This document shows positions 45,565-57,916 of a stretch of 64,000 nucleotides of DNA, one piece after another (position 1 is the stretch's first letter; every line of letters starts with the position of its first letter). Where the stretch lies: NCBI RefSeq assembly GCF_000218685.1, contig NW_006763294.1, positions 496,001 through 560,000 of the forward strand, read 5' to 3'. The notes beneath the pieces were generated by a model, which made no database searches, was not told the DNA's origin, and saw only the letters and a list, made by a program, of their open reading frames with translations. Source of the stretch: Serpula lacrymans var. lacrymans S7.9 (Eukaryota > Basidiomycota > Agaricomycetes > Boletales > Serpulaceae). The translations under genes and the position numbers were made by a program.

Positions 45565-47156
45565 CGACAACTCATGACTTCGCTTCGAGTTACCAATTTG
45601 TTTATTTCATTGTCAGTGACGAATACATTATTTAAATTTGGGTATTGTATTCTGTACCACTTGGGTTCGCTTTGTTTACATTTTTATCATATCTTGTATT
45701 ACTTTCACCCATATGAAGCCATTGTAATGTTGCATGACATCGCAGAAGAAGGATAAAATTCAAAGATAGCTTCTATATATACTGACCTTGTGACAGTAAT
45801 GCATTAATACCGTTGTTGTTACAGCGAAGACCCTATTAGAGCGTGGTTATCATATCAAGCTGGCGCGCGCTTCATGAATTCATGAATTGTTAGCGTCAGA
45901 ATTTGGCGGGTGGTACGTACCTGTCATGGACTTTTGATAACATTCGGGGAGAAAGTGTACTGCCGGGAGAATACATATATCCAAAGGGGGGAAGTGCGAC
46001 ATCCTAGAAGACGGGAGAAACCTATGAATGGAATCCTGTAACTTGATTGATTAGAACTTCCTCCATATACTAGCTCAGCTGGGCTTCCTTCAACTAGGCC
46101 CGAATCCACAGTACTGGAATATTGTGTGAACTGACAGATGGCGGCGTCTTGCCCGGAATTGACTCATGAAGTGAAGCAAAAGGTTGAACGGCGCCAAACA
46201 GAGATCGCCGCTACCCAAAGAAACTGCAGATATGAAACCTACGTTCACGAAGTTATGCCCACCAGTAATATCCGTCTGGTCATGGGACAAGACTGTTCCT
46301 TGCGCCCTCGTCATTTCCGCCTGCTTGGGGAAACAATAATACCGTAAATTCAGCTTTTGCAATGGAATACTTAAGAAGTTGACGAAATAGGAGTGCGATG
46401 ATATGACGAAGTTGAGCTTTTACTTTGTTCCCCTCGACAGTGAAATCGCCGCCATTCAGTTACGAATATCCCAGGAACGCTGGCATGCAGTTTCTGCCTG
46501 TATCATGATGATCATCAAATTCTTCATGGTTGAAGCTTGAAGATGATATACTCACCGTGACCCGTGTAACACTGTCCGGAACTATATCGTTTCAGCACTC
46601 TAGCCATTGATGAGATACCATCATAGTTCTGAATTAGCCAAACCTTGCGATATATGCTGGTACTAGTACAGCCACTTTCACGATATGCACAACTTGAAAC
46701 GGGACAACTAATCGCTCGAAAGACTCGGATCAGCCTATGCTGGCAACCAAATTGGGAGCGCAGTAAATCACATGCGTCAAAACTGCAAACAACCAAGGAA
46801 AACTCGAAGTCTATACACACCTTGCTCAAAAACCCTCAGTCAACTAGTCACTTCAACTTCACGTTGTCTAGAGTTCTCATAGTCAACATTTATATCCTAT
46901 TGTTTATAATAGTTGTAAAAGAACACGTTGCATCAAACTCGAGGATTTAACACATGAAAAGTAGGACAACAAGAGAGTCAAAGTCAGGTAACAGGAAATA
47001 ATAGGACGACGAACGAACCACACTGTTGCGTGTGTGCCGGAATAACAACATTCTTCCAATAAATCAAACAACTATGTGAGAGAATAGGAAGTTTCAATAA
47101 AATAATTGGAAAAAATGCATCGCACAGGAAGAAATCTTGTGTTAAATAAACAAAGG
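45565..47156. other. 1.6-kb intergenic region
   Basis: It contains a short perfect palindrome near 45872 (TTCATGAATTCATGAA). The listed short frames lack coding character. No RNA gene was found. Confidence 0.35.
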
Positions 47157-48087
47157 TCACCCTTCGTTCTCGTGGAGGTGCCTAATGATGATGAATTAGT
47201 CTTAAAGGATAGCAAAGACCAAGCTACAGATACTCACTGTCCTAATACCTTATTCATTCTAAACATATCAATTTTATCCACATTGAAAACAGCGCGTAGG
47301 CCGCCGTCACACATTATCTCGCGTTTGTTGCTGGGGTTTTGAAGATCATTACCTCTGATATATTCCCACAGCTGTTTGACCACCTGTGGACGCGAGAGCT
47401 TATCCACCTGCAATACAGCGGATAATGGTTCGCTATGAAGGCTTAAACAGGGGTGTCAAAACAGGAATGTCTGTGAGATGCATACCTTAAGATATACTCC
47501 TTCGCAAAACCACCTTTTGCCCCTCCACTAGCCTTCTTCTTGGGTTTTGCCTTCTTCTTTCCAGGTTCATCACCATCATCATCGCTGCCAGATTCTACAG
47601 TCGCAGCACTCTTTTTTGACTTTCTACTGGCATTCTTTTTCGCCTTAGTAGCAGGAGCACTCGACCCACCGCTTCTCCGTGAACGGCCATTTATTTCGCT
47701 CGAAAGCTTTCTTGCCAGCTCAGCATCGGCTTCCTCGGTGGTTTTCTTTCCCTTTTTCTTGGGAGGGTCGGGAGTAGCTTCAGCTTCCTCCCCTATGTCT
47801 TCTTCTACGCTGCCTATGCCGCCATCCTCTTCTTCTCGCTTCCGCTTCGAGCCCTCTGCACTTTGCACGGACACGCCTCCAGCAGCATGGCTTACTTTCT
47901 CGAACACGCTCGAAATTATCTGGTCAACGCTTTCCCTGTGCTCCTTCAGCGTTTCCGGTGTCAATGCTGGATCGAATTCCACCAGCTGCTTGCGAACGCG
48001 TTTTGCACTGATGGTGTTCAAGTCAGTCCCAGGAGCGGATAGGATCTGCTCAATGTAGGACTCGAGAACTGTGACATCAAAACTCAT
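47157..48087 (-). CDS. DEK_C plus SWIB/MDM2-domain chromatin protein (TRI1/UAF30-like)
   Basis: Exons 47486-48087, 47238-47432 and 47157-47181 give 273 residues in frame. Residues 1-60 form a DEK C-terminal-like helical domain (ESYIEQILSAPGTDLNTISAKRVRKQL). A lysine-rich low-complexity linker with acidic patches follows. The C-terminal SWIB domain is only visible after splicing: EYILSEPLSAVLQVDKLSRP, QVVKQLWEYIRGNDLQNPSN, FNVDKIDMFRMNKVLGQHL. Yeast homologues are Tri1 and the RNA polymerase I factor Uaf30; which one this matches is open. Nuclear location is likely from the basic linker. Confidence 0.9.
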
Positions 48088-48322
48088 TATAAGGGATCTG
48101 AGTTAAAATAGAACCGGGAGTGTAACGAATGGACAGGAATCAGGAAGAAATGAATAGACTTTCGACTCGAGAACTCTCGAATTACGCAGTGTATCAACCT
48201 GAGAACGAGCGCGTCAGACCGACCACGTGCATCCCTTAGTCATCCTCTCGGCTGCACAAAACGCGATAGGCGCCACCGAGGTGTACAAAGAGCATCTATT
48301 TTTTATGAACATGTCGCACAAC

Positions 48323-51300
48323 CTAATGAAGTATATTCCACTCATTCCGAGCTGGATCATCAGGGCCAGGGAAAGCACCCAAGTCTGGTGGGGGCTGGGC
48401 AGGTTGTTGGCCATTGCCCTCTTCGCCCTGTTGTCGCTCCTCTCTGCGGACCCTCTCGACGAAGCGTGTGCGGACGTATAGCAATATAGACACCGCGAGG
48501 CAAAGCGCGACCAGCAACATAGTCTCCGCGAAATCATCCACATCTTCTTCACCACGATGACCACCCCTGAGAGCGCCATCAAAATAATCTTCGGGACCAA
48601 AGTCACCATCTCGCTCGTTTTCAGAGTTCCGTCTATCGCGAGCCCACTGAGTAGAATAAGGGTTAGATACTGTATGGATTGGTCTTCGTCCTTACATACC
48701 TGAACTGGATCTTCTTCTTCATTTGCTCTGGCGTCTTGTCCCCTTCTTCGTCGATGAAACTCTTCCTTCGCCTTTCCAAAGTACCAAGGGCCGTCTTCTT
48801 CTGGCTCATCAGCTGCTTTCTCGTTAGACTCAGTCTCTTGTCCAGGCTGGTCGTTTTCTGGGGAACCATCAAGTTCTCGCCCCTCTCGCTCTTCGCTGTT
48901 TTCGTGAACAGACGAACCTTTTAAAAAACGATCAGCATGGATTACAATGTTTCTGAATCACGAATTCTTCTCACTGCTACCATCTTCTTCAGGACTCCAA
49001 AGACTTAGCCCATCGCTGCCTCCTCCGAGAGTATGCCAAAAGCTTCGCATGTACAATTTGACCAAGGAGAGCATTACAGGCAGGTAAGCCTCGCCATTAG
49101 TTTCCAGTGCCATGTCGTAGTGACGCTTCGCGAGATGGTAATCCTAGAGAAAATGATGATTATTGACGTTCAAAAAAAGTGACGAGTGAACATACCTGAG
49201 GCACCCCAGCACCATTCTCGTACATCCATCCCAAGTTCCACATTGCTAGAGCACTGACTTGCGTATCAGCTGCGGATTGGTAATATTTTGCAGCCTTCTC
49301 CCAGCGAGCCGCCTCTGAATCTTCGGGGACACCGAGACCGTGATAGTAGTAGTCACCGACTTTAACCAAGGCGTCGACATTTCGCTGGGCTGCCGAACGT
49401 GTCCACTGAGTTAAAGCGAGTCTTGCTGTGTCGTTGGAAGGGATAATAGGAGAAAATCTAGTGAGGCGTAGGATACTCTTGTCTAAAGGGACAATATCGT
49501 TAGATACTGTCGTCAATTGGTTTTATATGTCACTGACCTTGGTCCAACACAAATGCAAGGTTATTCTGAGCGACTTCGAAACCTCGTTCAGCAGCTATCC
49601 ACCATTTGAGTATTGCGACTTCTTTATCCCTATCTGCACCCCGTAACCACGCTTCCTCTGCATCATGTAGTAGGTCATCGTCCCAAACGCCACGTTCGGC
49701 GACCATTTTATGGAAGGAGACAGCTGTGGCACAAGATCCTGCAGATAAATCTGGCGACATCGCAGAGGTTTGTGTTTGCATATTGTGGATCAATGCAAGG
49801 TAAAAATGCGCTTCAAATTGGGATCCATGGCGAACGGCTGTTTCAAAGTACGTTGCAGCAAGTTTGAGTTCACCCCGGTCTAAGAAGGTAAGGTTGTGAG
49901 TGGAATTATGTGATACCCGCATTTGCAAGGAAAGAATCTTACAATAATGATATTTCCCGACGTTGACCTGTGCTTCGGGTAGCTCCTGCCCAGCGGCAAC
50001 ATTGAAATGTTGCAAAGCCTTCTGCAAGTCTTTCTTGCCTTGAACGAGGCCATCTCGCCACAATATCCCTAGTCCATTGTGGCATTCTCTGTCATCGTAT
50101 TCGGCGCCACGCTCAAACCACATCATCGCTTTTGCTGGATTAGCCTCCACGCCCTCTCCCCTTAGATACATGCGCCCAAGATAGCCTGCACTTTTTGCCG
50201 CGAAACCAGGTTGAGTGACGCCCTCTGCCTTGTACGCCGACGTTGCATGATGCAGGGGGTTTGGAGGATCGCGAGGCCAAACCTGGCGCGCGATTTGGAG
50301 AAAGTAGTACTGGGCTTGCTGGTAGTCGCGCGGGATACTTCCGACGCCTTCACTCCCCGAAGCGATACCACCAGCCGACGCATATATGCTACCTTGATAA
50401 AAGATTTTTCCTAGCTTGTATGCAAAATCGATTTCACCACGATCAGCGTTGAACTAATTGGGAGCTTCAGTATCGAGTTACCACAAAATTGTGAGGCTTG
50501 AAGAGTACATACGAGATAGTACTCGAGGACATCATCCCAAGTCTCACCGGCGGCATGTGCCATACCGGCTTTGATAGCAGGTCTCACAAGATTTAAACCA
50601 GTCGATGCCACACTTGCACCAGGTCCATAAATGCCTCCATGCAGATCAGACAACCTCGTAGCAGTTTGCGGGAGTGTTTTTCCACCAGGAGGGCCAGATA
50701 AGAAATCTGACATGGCTTGAAAGATAAACAAGGTCATTGACACATCCTATACATCTTTTCAAGGCCACTTACCTTGTTCTGCAGCGATTTCGTAGTAATC
50801 CACAGCTCGCCCGCAGTCTTCCAAAGTGCCGATACCACTCCAGTAGCGATAACCAAGTGCCATTTGTGCGCCTTTATGTCCTCCAAGAGCGGCAAATGTG
50901 TAGTACAGTTGTGCTTTTGCTTGGTTAATGGGGACCACATCATGGTACCCAGTAGCATAGAAGAAAGCTAAGAGAGCTTGCGATGAAGCATTTCCCGATA
51001 GCGAAGCATGTGTAGAAAAAGAGTCATAGGCCATGGCGGGATCAGACGGGAAGTAGTAATTTGGTGGGAACTGGAATATCTCAGTATTATTTCGCACCAG
51101 ATGACGCAGACATAACGCACCAGTGAAATCTGCCCAAGAGTATACAACGCATCCTGACTGCCCAGCTCTGCGGAGTGCTGAAGCAAGTCGATCACTTTTA
51201 TTGCTTTGCCACGCATTTCGTCATCTTTCTTCTTTGCGCCGCTGTTACCTCCGTTGTCAGTTCCTATCGACGTAAAGACTCGGAATAGCCAGAATTGTTG

Positions 51301-51938
51301 ACGGAGCTTGATAGCTATTCGAATGGCGCTCCCAAGAGGGCCCTGACCTTGGGGGTTAGGTAGGAAAGCCGACAGAAAAGAGTTGGTGTTTGAGGACGGA
51401 GAGATATGAGATGAGTCATGGGTGTATGATGGCGGAATTGCTGTGAGAGTAGACAGTGTTACTAGGGCACTTCTGTATGCCCGTGCAGCTACAGAAAGGG
51501 AAATGTATGAGCACGCGAAGCACGAAGCAGACAGTTCCAGTAGTGGTCACCTTCGGCTGGTTGATCAAACTCGACTGAAACAGCTGGCGTCGACTGAAGA
51601 TATTCAACGTTCAGAATCACGAGAATTGAAGATGAAGTAGAAAAACGGATGGGATGTTTATTTGTCCCTGGACACTCACCACATCGTCGGCCTGCCCACT
51701 GGGAGTTGGAGATGCGGTTACCGCTTGCGCTGTCGTAGAATCTGCACTCGCCTACATGAGAAGAAGCATGGTTCAAAAACTGATACAATATAGTAGCCTT
51801 TTGTGTACTCACAAAACTAAGGGACGTTCCTGAGAGTACCGATGAATCTTGTGCAGATATAGTTGAAACAGCGAGTGTTACAAGACCAAAAGCAAGCCAG
51901 GTAGCCTTTCTTGAACGAGGCCCTTTAAGTGATACCAT
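48323..51938 (-). CDS. HRD3: HRD3/SEL1L-like ER-associated degradation protein (Sel1 repeats)
   Basis: Hrd3 partners the Hrd1 ubiquitin ligase in the ER membrane and delivers misfolded proteins. The ATG at 51938 opens a signal peptide (KATWLAFGLVTLAVSTISAQ). Spliced exons then carry many Sel1 repeats, for example SQDALYTLGQIS, GAQMALGYRYWSGIG, YLGRMYLRGEGVEANPAKA, GLGILWRDGLVQG, VGDYYYHGLGVPEDSEAA and ALAMWNLGWMYENGAGVP. The C terminus has an acidic linker, one transmembrane helix (MLLVALCLAVSILLYV) and a proline-rich tail ending at 48323. This order (signal, repeats, single C-terminal helix) is diagnostic for Hrd3/SEL1L. At least eight introns are present; not every boundary was fixed. Confidence 0.93.
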
Positions 51939-52270
51939 TAAACCCGATATTTATCAAAAAGTTAAGCTTGTGTGGTCCAGGAAATAAGCATCTACACCCG
52001 TCCTGCGGCGAGCTTCGTGCTTGTGCGGTGCCAGTGACTGAGCAAAGCAAACAATGCAGGTAGTAGAGTGCACCGCCACCAGTTTCGCCACGTCCACCTC
52101 TTCAATGACATGTTTATCTTATCAGATAAGTAACGGCGTCTCATTGTTAACAATGCTACACTACACAGAGGGACTATTAATCAATAATTGGTACGCTGGT
52201 TTAATAGCTAACATCAACTTCAGTGTATGGTCATCTACATTTGGGACTCGTTTCTGCTGAAAAATACTTG
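51939..52270. promoter_or_regulatory. HRD3 upstream region
   Basis: 332 bp between the HRD3 start and the end of the next minus-strand gene; nothing recognised. Confidence 0.3.
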
Positions 52271-53492
52271 TCATAGGGCGTCACTTGGGAACACTAAGAA
52301 AATGCATACAAAAGAGCACCAGGCTAGATAGCGATAGGCAGACTGAGACGATGCTCGTGTACAAGTGGCATGCAATGCCAGATCTGAGGTTGAAAGTGCC
52401 AGCGGATTTACGAAGTCACGGATTAATGTCCCAATCATAGTCTCTTCATCGGGGTTGCCAGTAAACGGTTGTGTAACGGCACGAAGGTAAAGCCAGAGAC
52501 TTTCGTGGTCAGGGAACGCCTTCACCAATGAAACCGCGTGATTTGACAGCGAAAGTAGCTCAGGAGGTAAAGCCTGCTGCATATATGTGACGCTGGGGGG
52601 TGATATTCGGGCCATGAGAGAGTGCAGGTGACGGGTAAGTGTGGCAAGATAATGAACAGCGCTATAGTCCGAAATATGCTGATCGATCCACCGCTTCACG
52701 TTTGAGATTTCAGCAGCAACCATCTCCAGGTTTTCAGACGCGGCTACGTTATTCTTCGACAGTACGGAATTTAAGACTATAGTAACTTGATTTATGCAAA
52801 AGCGGCGATGTGCCCAAGCAAAATAGTTGCGGGAGTAAAGTTCACATGCTCGACTGCAGAGTTTCAAATCAAACTCGAGTTTGTCCAGAGGAATGATAGC
52901 TTGGTGATGAGTCTCCGTGGAAAGCACTTCACCGCTCGCCACGGGTATCGGTTCATCGTCCAAAGTGTAAAGACGACAAAACAGCCACCGTCTGTGGTGC
53001 CATAGTGTAGATTCTTTTGCACAATGCTGAGAAGATAGTAACGCAGCAGTGTATGCTAATTCCTCTTCGATGTCCAGAATGTTGCTCTGGATCAGGCGTT
53101 TTCTGGTATTAAGAGCAGTCTGATGTGCTGGATTCGCAAGGAGAATCACCGCTGTGGACGCTATGAGCTGTTGAATGCATATGGGTGATGGTGCTTTCGA
53201 TTTCTGTAAGAGTTTCCTCGCAGGCTTGAAAACCTCCAAACTGAAAAGATAGGCCTCGTACAAGAATTTCTGTGGTACCCCAAGATTCTGATCCACGAAA
53301 AGGAATGGAGAGCTTGGTTTGTCCGGTGAAGTACCAACCAGCCATGCGGATCCATCACCAGGAAGGATTTCGATGGAGATCCTGCGGATTCGTAAAAAGT
53401 CGAGATGAGGACTCCGAGCGTTCGATGGATACGCACGGGTGACTGCTCAGATATGTTGCAAGGCTATCAAACCTCAATGCAGCGTCTGCCAT
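52271..53492 (-). CDS. Protein prenyltransferase alpha-subunit repeat protein (PTAR1-like)
   Basis: Two exons (53437-53492, 52271-53381) give 388 residues in frame. The ATG at 53492 (MADAALRF) becomes usable through a 55-nt intron that restores ISIEILPGDG. Prenyltransferase-alpha (PPTA) repeats are visible: ESTLWHHRRWLFCRLY, SRNYFAWAHRRFCINQ and DYSAVHYLATLTRHLHSL, with tryptophan and arginine spacing as in PTAR1 and Rab geranylgeranyltransferase alpha. PTAR1 supports a Rab/SNARE prenylation complex in animals; that role here is inference. The far C terminus (LAWCSFVCIFLVF) is hydrophobic and may reflect a missed last intron. Confidence 0.85.
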
Positions 53493-53939
53493 AGAGAATG
53501 GAGTAAAACAGAGCCCAGATTTTATGATAGAAAGAGCAGGAGCTGACTGAGCGAGCCTGAGCACGGTCACGGTTGATTCCGACTCCGATACCCGGAAGTC
53601 ATTCTAAGTCAAATTATTGCCTCACTGCGCGAAACTCATGATCATCGTGAGCTATCGACGCGTACGGTATGAAATATGAATAGCATGTGCTACCATCTAT
53701 GACACTGGCTAGATAGATATACGTTAGAAGCCTAGAATACCGTGTACAAGCTCCCCATGTTGTAACATTTCAGTGTAGTTACTAGTACTATCCTGAAAAT
53801 CTGGCATTTATTAATTATATCAGTACTCATATACGTTGCATCGCGCGATCACATACCCTACATAAAAGTGGAAGAAGGACTTCATCCCGGAAAAATCAGA
53901 CTGAGGGATAAATCCACATGTGATCTGATGGCGCATGCC
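53493..53939. other. Intergenic region
   Basis: 447 bp; no gene recognised. Confidence 0.3.
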
Positions 53940-55117
53940 TCACTCCCTCAACGAACGAGGCGACGACGACAACTTCGGAGGATCCTGCTCAATAAAAATG
54001 TTTTTACGGTACCACTGGAGTTCTAAACGGAAGAAAAAATCAGCAGGGCTTCGGGGATAAAGCTTATGTGTCAAACCTCTTATCGAGCCTTGGATATCAT
54101 CGAGCGCTCTGAGTGACAGATAGCGGATAAGACACACTTCAGCAATTCGAAAAATGAAGATTTACCGGTGACTGTTTCTCGAATATGTTTCTCGAGGAGG
54201 CGAACGCGTGGGATACCACCTGCGGCAAAGTTCCTATACTCATGTTAATTCATGGTCAATACAAGCACGGACCACGCTATACCTTTATTGAAGATACATC
54301 TACGAGAGATGACTCATCAGGACAAGCAATATATTATCAAGTCGACGAGCTAACTCACCAATGATCCTGCGCCAAGAACAGTCGATGATTTAGTGCGTAG
54401 CTGCATGCCCACAAATGTGATGAGTAAAAAATACCGATAATGAAGCCAGTCCACAACTTCTGGCATTTCCTCGACCAAAAAAGAACGATCAGCGTGAACT
54501 GAGTTGCCTGCTAATACACCGGTCCTCTGTTGAGGAATCCATTTCTTGATGTACGCAAGCACTGCTTGAGATACATAATCCTTGGTATATGGCGACGTCA
54601 AACAAGCTTTCGTGAGGCCGGACTGAAAGGCTTCAGAAACTTGGCAACGTTCAGTCAAACGTCATTAATAGACCACCTACCCGGCCATGTTGATTTATAC
54701 ACCACTCATCCATTCTGAGGTTAGTCAGAATACAAGCATGATACATCGTAATAACATGCACTTACCCATCCAGAATCGATTTCTCTGTGCGAACCACGAG
54801 TTGTATGCCTTCATCCACCAATTCAAGGTTCCCATCAGTAATGAGAACCTTATTAGTGTAAATAACACGAAGGTATGAGTATATTTTTTTTGAATATTTG
54901 CCAGAACGCTGATACGTACAGCAATTTCTAAGATTTTATCCTTCCGAGGGTCCAATCCCGTCATTTCGCAATCCACCCATACCATTGGACCAGCATTAAA
55001 GTCTAGAGGTCTAGCAGCAGCCATTTGCAGAGTGCGACGCGTCACTACAGGCTTAAACACAATTCTTGTGAATGAGGATCCTCTACAAACCGACCACAGA
55101 CATCGTGCAAGAATCAT
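53940..55117 (-). CDS. REX2: Oligoribonuclease (DEDDh 3'-5' exonuclease)
   Basis: It degrades short RNAs to mononucleotides, usually in mitochondria. Nine exons (high to low): 54920-55117, 54766-54848, 54681-54714, 54435-54622, 54359-54366, 54283-54299, 54166-54233, 54077-54108, 53940-54022, total 711 nt, giving 236 residues. The N terminus is basic and presequence-like, followed by the first DEDD site in VWVDCEMTGLDPRKDKILEIA. Then come ITDGNLELVDEGIQLVV, MDEWCINQHGRSGLTKAC, LAGNSVHADRSFL (second aspartate), IIDVSSIKEL and HRALDDIQGSIRELQWYR (final histidine and aspartate). The catalytic set is complete. The gene contains an 8-nt and a 17-nt exon. Confidence 0.95.
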
Positions 55118-55661
55118 GAGGACGACTCGGAAATAGTGATCTGACTCAAATTTCGGATTGGATCAAGCCCAGACTCACACAAACACATGCAAAGCAATCA
55201 GTTCCATGTCTCGCTTCCAAAAAAGGAAGGTGAACAAGTTCTATAATATTAAGCAAGTGTGCGTGATTCTAGTCCGATGGATAAATCCTTGGTGGTGGTC
55301 GATATGACTCGCAGGCCGTCATCATCGTCTGCAGTGAGAGCAATATAAACATATAAAAATCATGATACAGTTATATCGATCGTGTCCATCTCGGGAGGTT
55401 CTGTGGCTGTAGCGAGACGTGATCGACTGCAGTGGAAAAATACAGGAGCTTCGGATAAATATGAGAAGTAAGGAGCGGTTTCAAATCGGGACCTAGATTT
55501 ATTATATCGAGCTTTGTACGCTTGACTTTCGGAACGATTGGAGAGTCAGCTGATAAGTTGGTCATGCCGTCTCCATGTTACCGTGGGCGGACGTCCAAGG
55601 AACTCCTGTTTTCTATATGTTAATTTAAAGTAGTGATTGGGGTGATCCGAAGTTGATTGTC
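55118..55661. other. Intergenic region between tandem minus-strand genes
   Basis: 544 bp; no supported feature. Confidence 0.3.
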
Positions 55662-57916
55662 TAGAAATCCCACAGTGTTCCCTATAATACTCGTCAGACA
55701 CGAATAATGACGAATGCAGATTTATCAAACTTACAAAGGCAGGCATGCCAGCCTGCTTGCAGCCTTCCATCATCTCCTTATTTCCTTGATAGTTTGACGT
55801 TATAAATATGACTTCCGCTTGCCACGAGTCATAAATCTCCTTGAGAAGTTTCATTATGTCTGGACGTCCACCTGGAAATGCCGAAGTGAGTATGACAGAA
55901 GACAGTAGAACAAGATGACGCGTACCTCGCTGCTTGGAATCCCAAAGTGTCACGCGTTCAGGCCCCAAGTGCCGATGAATCAAACCAGATATTGTGGGGC
56001 CGAACGTCTTTTCTTGATCAGAGCCAATCCATATCAAGTACCTGATTACGAGTTAAAACCGCATAAACAGCTAAATATTGTCAGGCAAAACTCACCAGTG
56101 AGGGCTCTGTTTGTGACCATTAATATTTATAAGTCAGTAAGTGGATACACAAGGCGAATTTCCAGGAAGAACATACTTGTAGACACGTCGATAAAGCAGC
56201 ACCAAGACCGGTACCAGTGCAGACTCGGATACCTCTCTTGTATAGTGCCGACGTATTAGAGACTCCAGCAAACTATTTTACTGTAAGAAGGCTAACATGA
56301 ATTAATAAAGACTCTCACATACCTTGAGCTGTCGCGTCCAGAGATACTTGGGTGGATCATCCACAAGACGACGCGTAAAATCACCCTGTACTCCACAGAT
56401 CAGATAGTGATATTTCGCATGAGTCCCTTCGCTAATGGCAAATTTGTGTGAGAAAAATTGTTACAAAATCGCAGCTTTTTTGCTTACGATATTATTCCAA
56501 AAGCATGGTACTCCCAAATGCACCCTCTCGATATTCTTGCTAGCAGACCCTGCTGCATACCGCGCTCGAAGCGAAGAATTACGACCTTTGGTGAAGGCTG
56601 AGTTGAGAAGAAAGACGTGTCATTTTTAAGAAGTCGTTAGGAAGCTAGCAAAGCAAACGCACGATTTCAACGTCCACTTTCACTTGGCGGACAGTGACCC
56701 AAGGAATTATAACGCTGATACATCCTGAATATCACATCAAGTAGCTTGCATCGCAGATACTCACAGTATTGTCATAATGAAAATATACCAGAAATCTTGC
56801 TGGCGAAGGATATAAGTGCCCTTTGGATCCATTGAACGCGTTTCAAGGTCGTAGCTGTCGCCCAGCAAAACAAAGGTCCATGCTATAACATCATTTTCAA
56901 TAAGAAGTTTTCAATTTCAAGTCGATATCGACGTTAGTGTCGTGCAGATGATTCAACGCTGTCGAAACTTACTAGAAATGATGCCTAGCCTGCAGAGAGC
57001 AAGAGAAGACATAAGGAAGTGATCGGCACTATACTATCAAAAAACCTACCACCCAATGAAACGGTGATGGCGTTCAAAAACGCTGTAGAAAATGAGTTTT
57101 TAGACAAATTATATTAAGATGCATACTTACTTGTGGTGATTGTTCCGCACCCAAGGAAAGGCGCTCGCAATGCTAATGGCCACCGCAACGTCTGTAGTTA
57201 TGCCAGTGGCTAAAACAGCATCATTGCTACCTTCGATGAAAAGGATTACCACCCGATATGTAAGCCATATACACCCTGAAGTTGCGCATCCAGAGTGTAT
57301 GCCTCCGATGTGTTGCAATGCAGAGGTGCAGGATAGTCGAAACCAAAGGGGAGTCCACTAAAGCGGCAAGATTATAGTCGTTTGTGACAGGTCCAAGGTC
57401 AGATATTCACTAACCTTAGCAAAGCATGAATTGACCAACAGATACAAAAATCGAAGGAATAGCTCATTCCGCATCAGAATGGCTGTCTGCAGATTCCCGA
57501 GGAGGAGAGCTCCAGAATACTGGTGTGGATACGCCCATACACCGGTAGCAGCCAGCACCAGGCCAACGAGGTTGATAATCAAGATTATACAGTAGAACTT
57601 CCTGCCCCCCACGATAAAGAAGTTAATTGCGACCGATCCATGAGCAATGCGTCGAGACAAACCGATATGTATTAAACCATAGCTGAAATTGGACCCATCG
57701 GCTCACTTGATTTTTCTTGGACTTCTTTTCTGCATCTTTGTTGGGGGAGACGCTAGAAAGTTTTATGTGGAACTTTGATCGACTGGGCGGCGTGACTCTC
57801 TGCTTGAGCTCGTACACGCTAGGAGGAGAGATAACGCTAGGAGCGGGGCTTGGAAGGACCGAGTCCATGGTCCCCTTTTCAGGATCCATGTCACAAGCAG
57901 ACGTCTGAGAAGACAT
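55662..57916 (-). CDS. TmpA-like integral membrane flavoprotein
   Basis: The first exons read a serine/proline-rich cytosolic start (MSSQTSACDMDPEKG), KLSSVSPNKDAEKK, then FQLWFNTYRKFYCIILIINLVGLVLAATG. Further membrane helices follow (LRFLYLLVNSCFAKWTPLWF, AVAISIASAFPWV, RHHRFIGWLG, a TWTFVLL-like helix). The C-terminal cytosolic domain looks NAD(P)H-binding, like ferric-reductase relatives: GIRVCTGTGLGAALSTC, LIWIGSDQEKTFG, EVIFITSNYQGNKEMMEGC, ending GTLWDF at 55662 after a last 21-nt exon. This order matches the membrane flavoprotein family of Aspergillus TmpA, linked to developmental signalling; activity here is inference. About a dozen introns, several not fixed to the base. Confidence 0.78.

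Noticed and set aside
45865..45890. Palindrome with EcoRI-like core as a regulatory site
   Set aside because: Single short palindrome without a second copy or gene context.
54725..54910. Long read-through of the first oligoribonuclease exon
   Set aside because: Splicing at 54919/54849 rebuilds the conserved block after KILEIA; the read-through does not.
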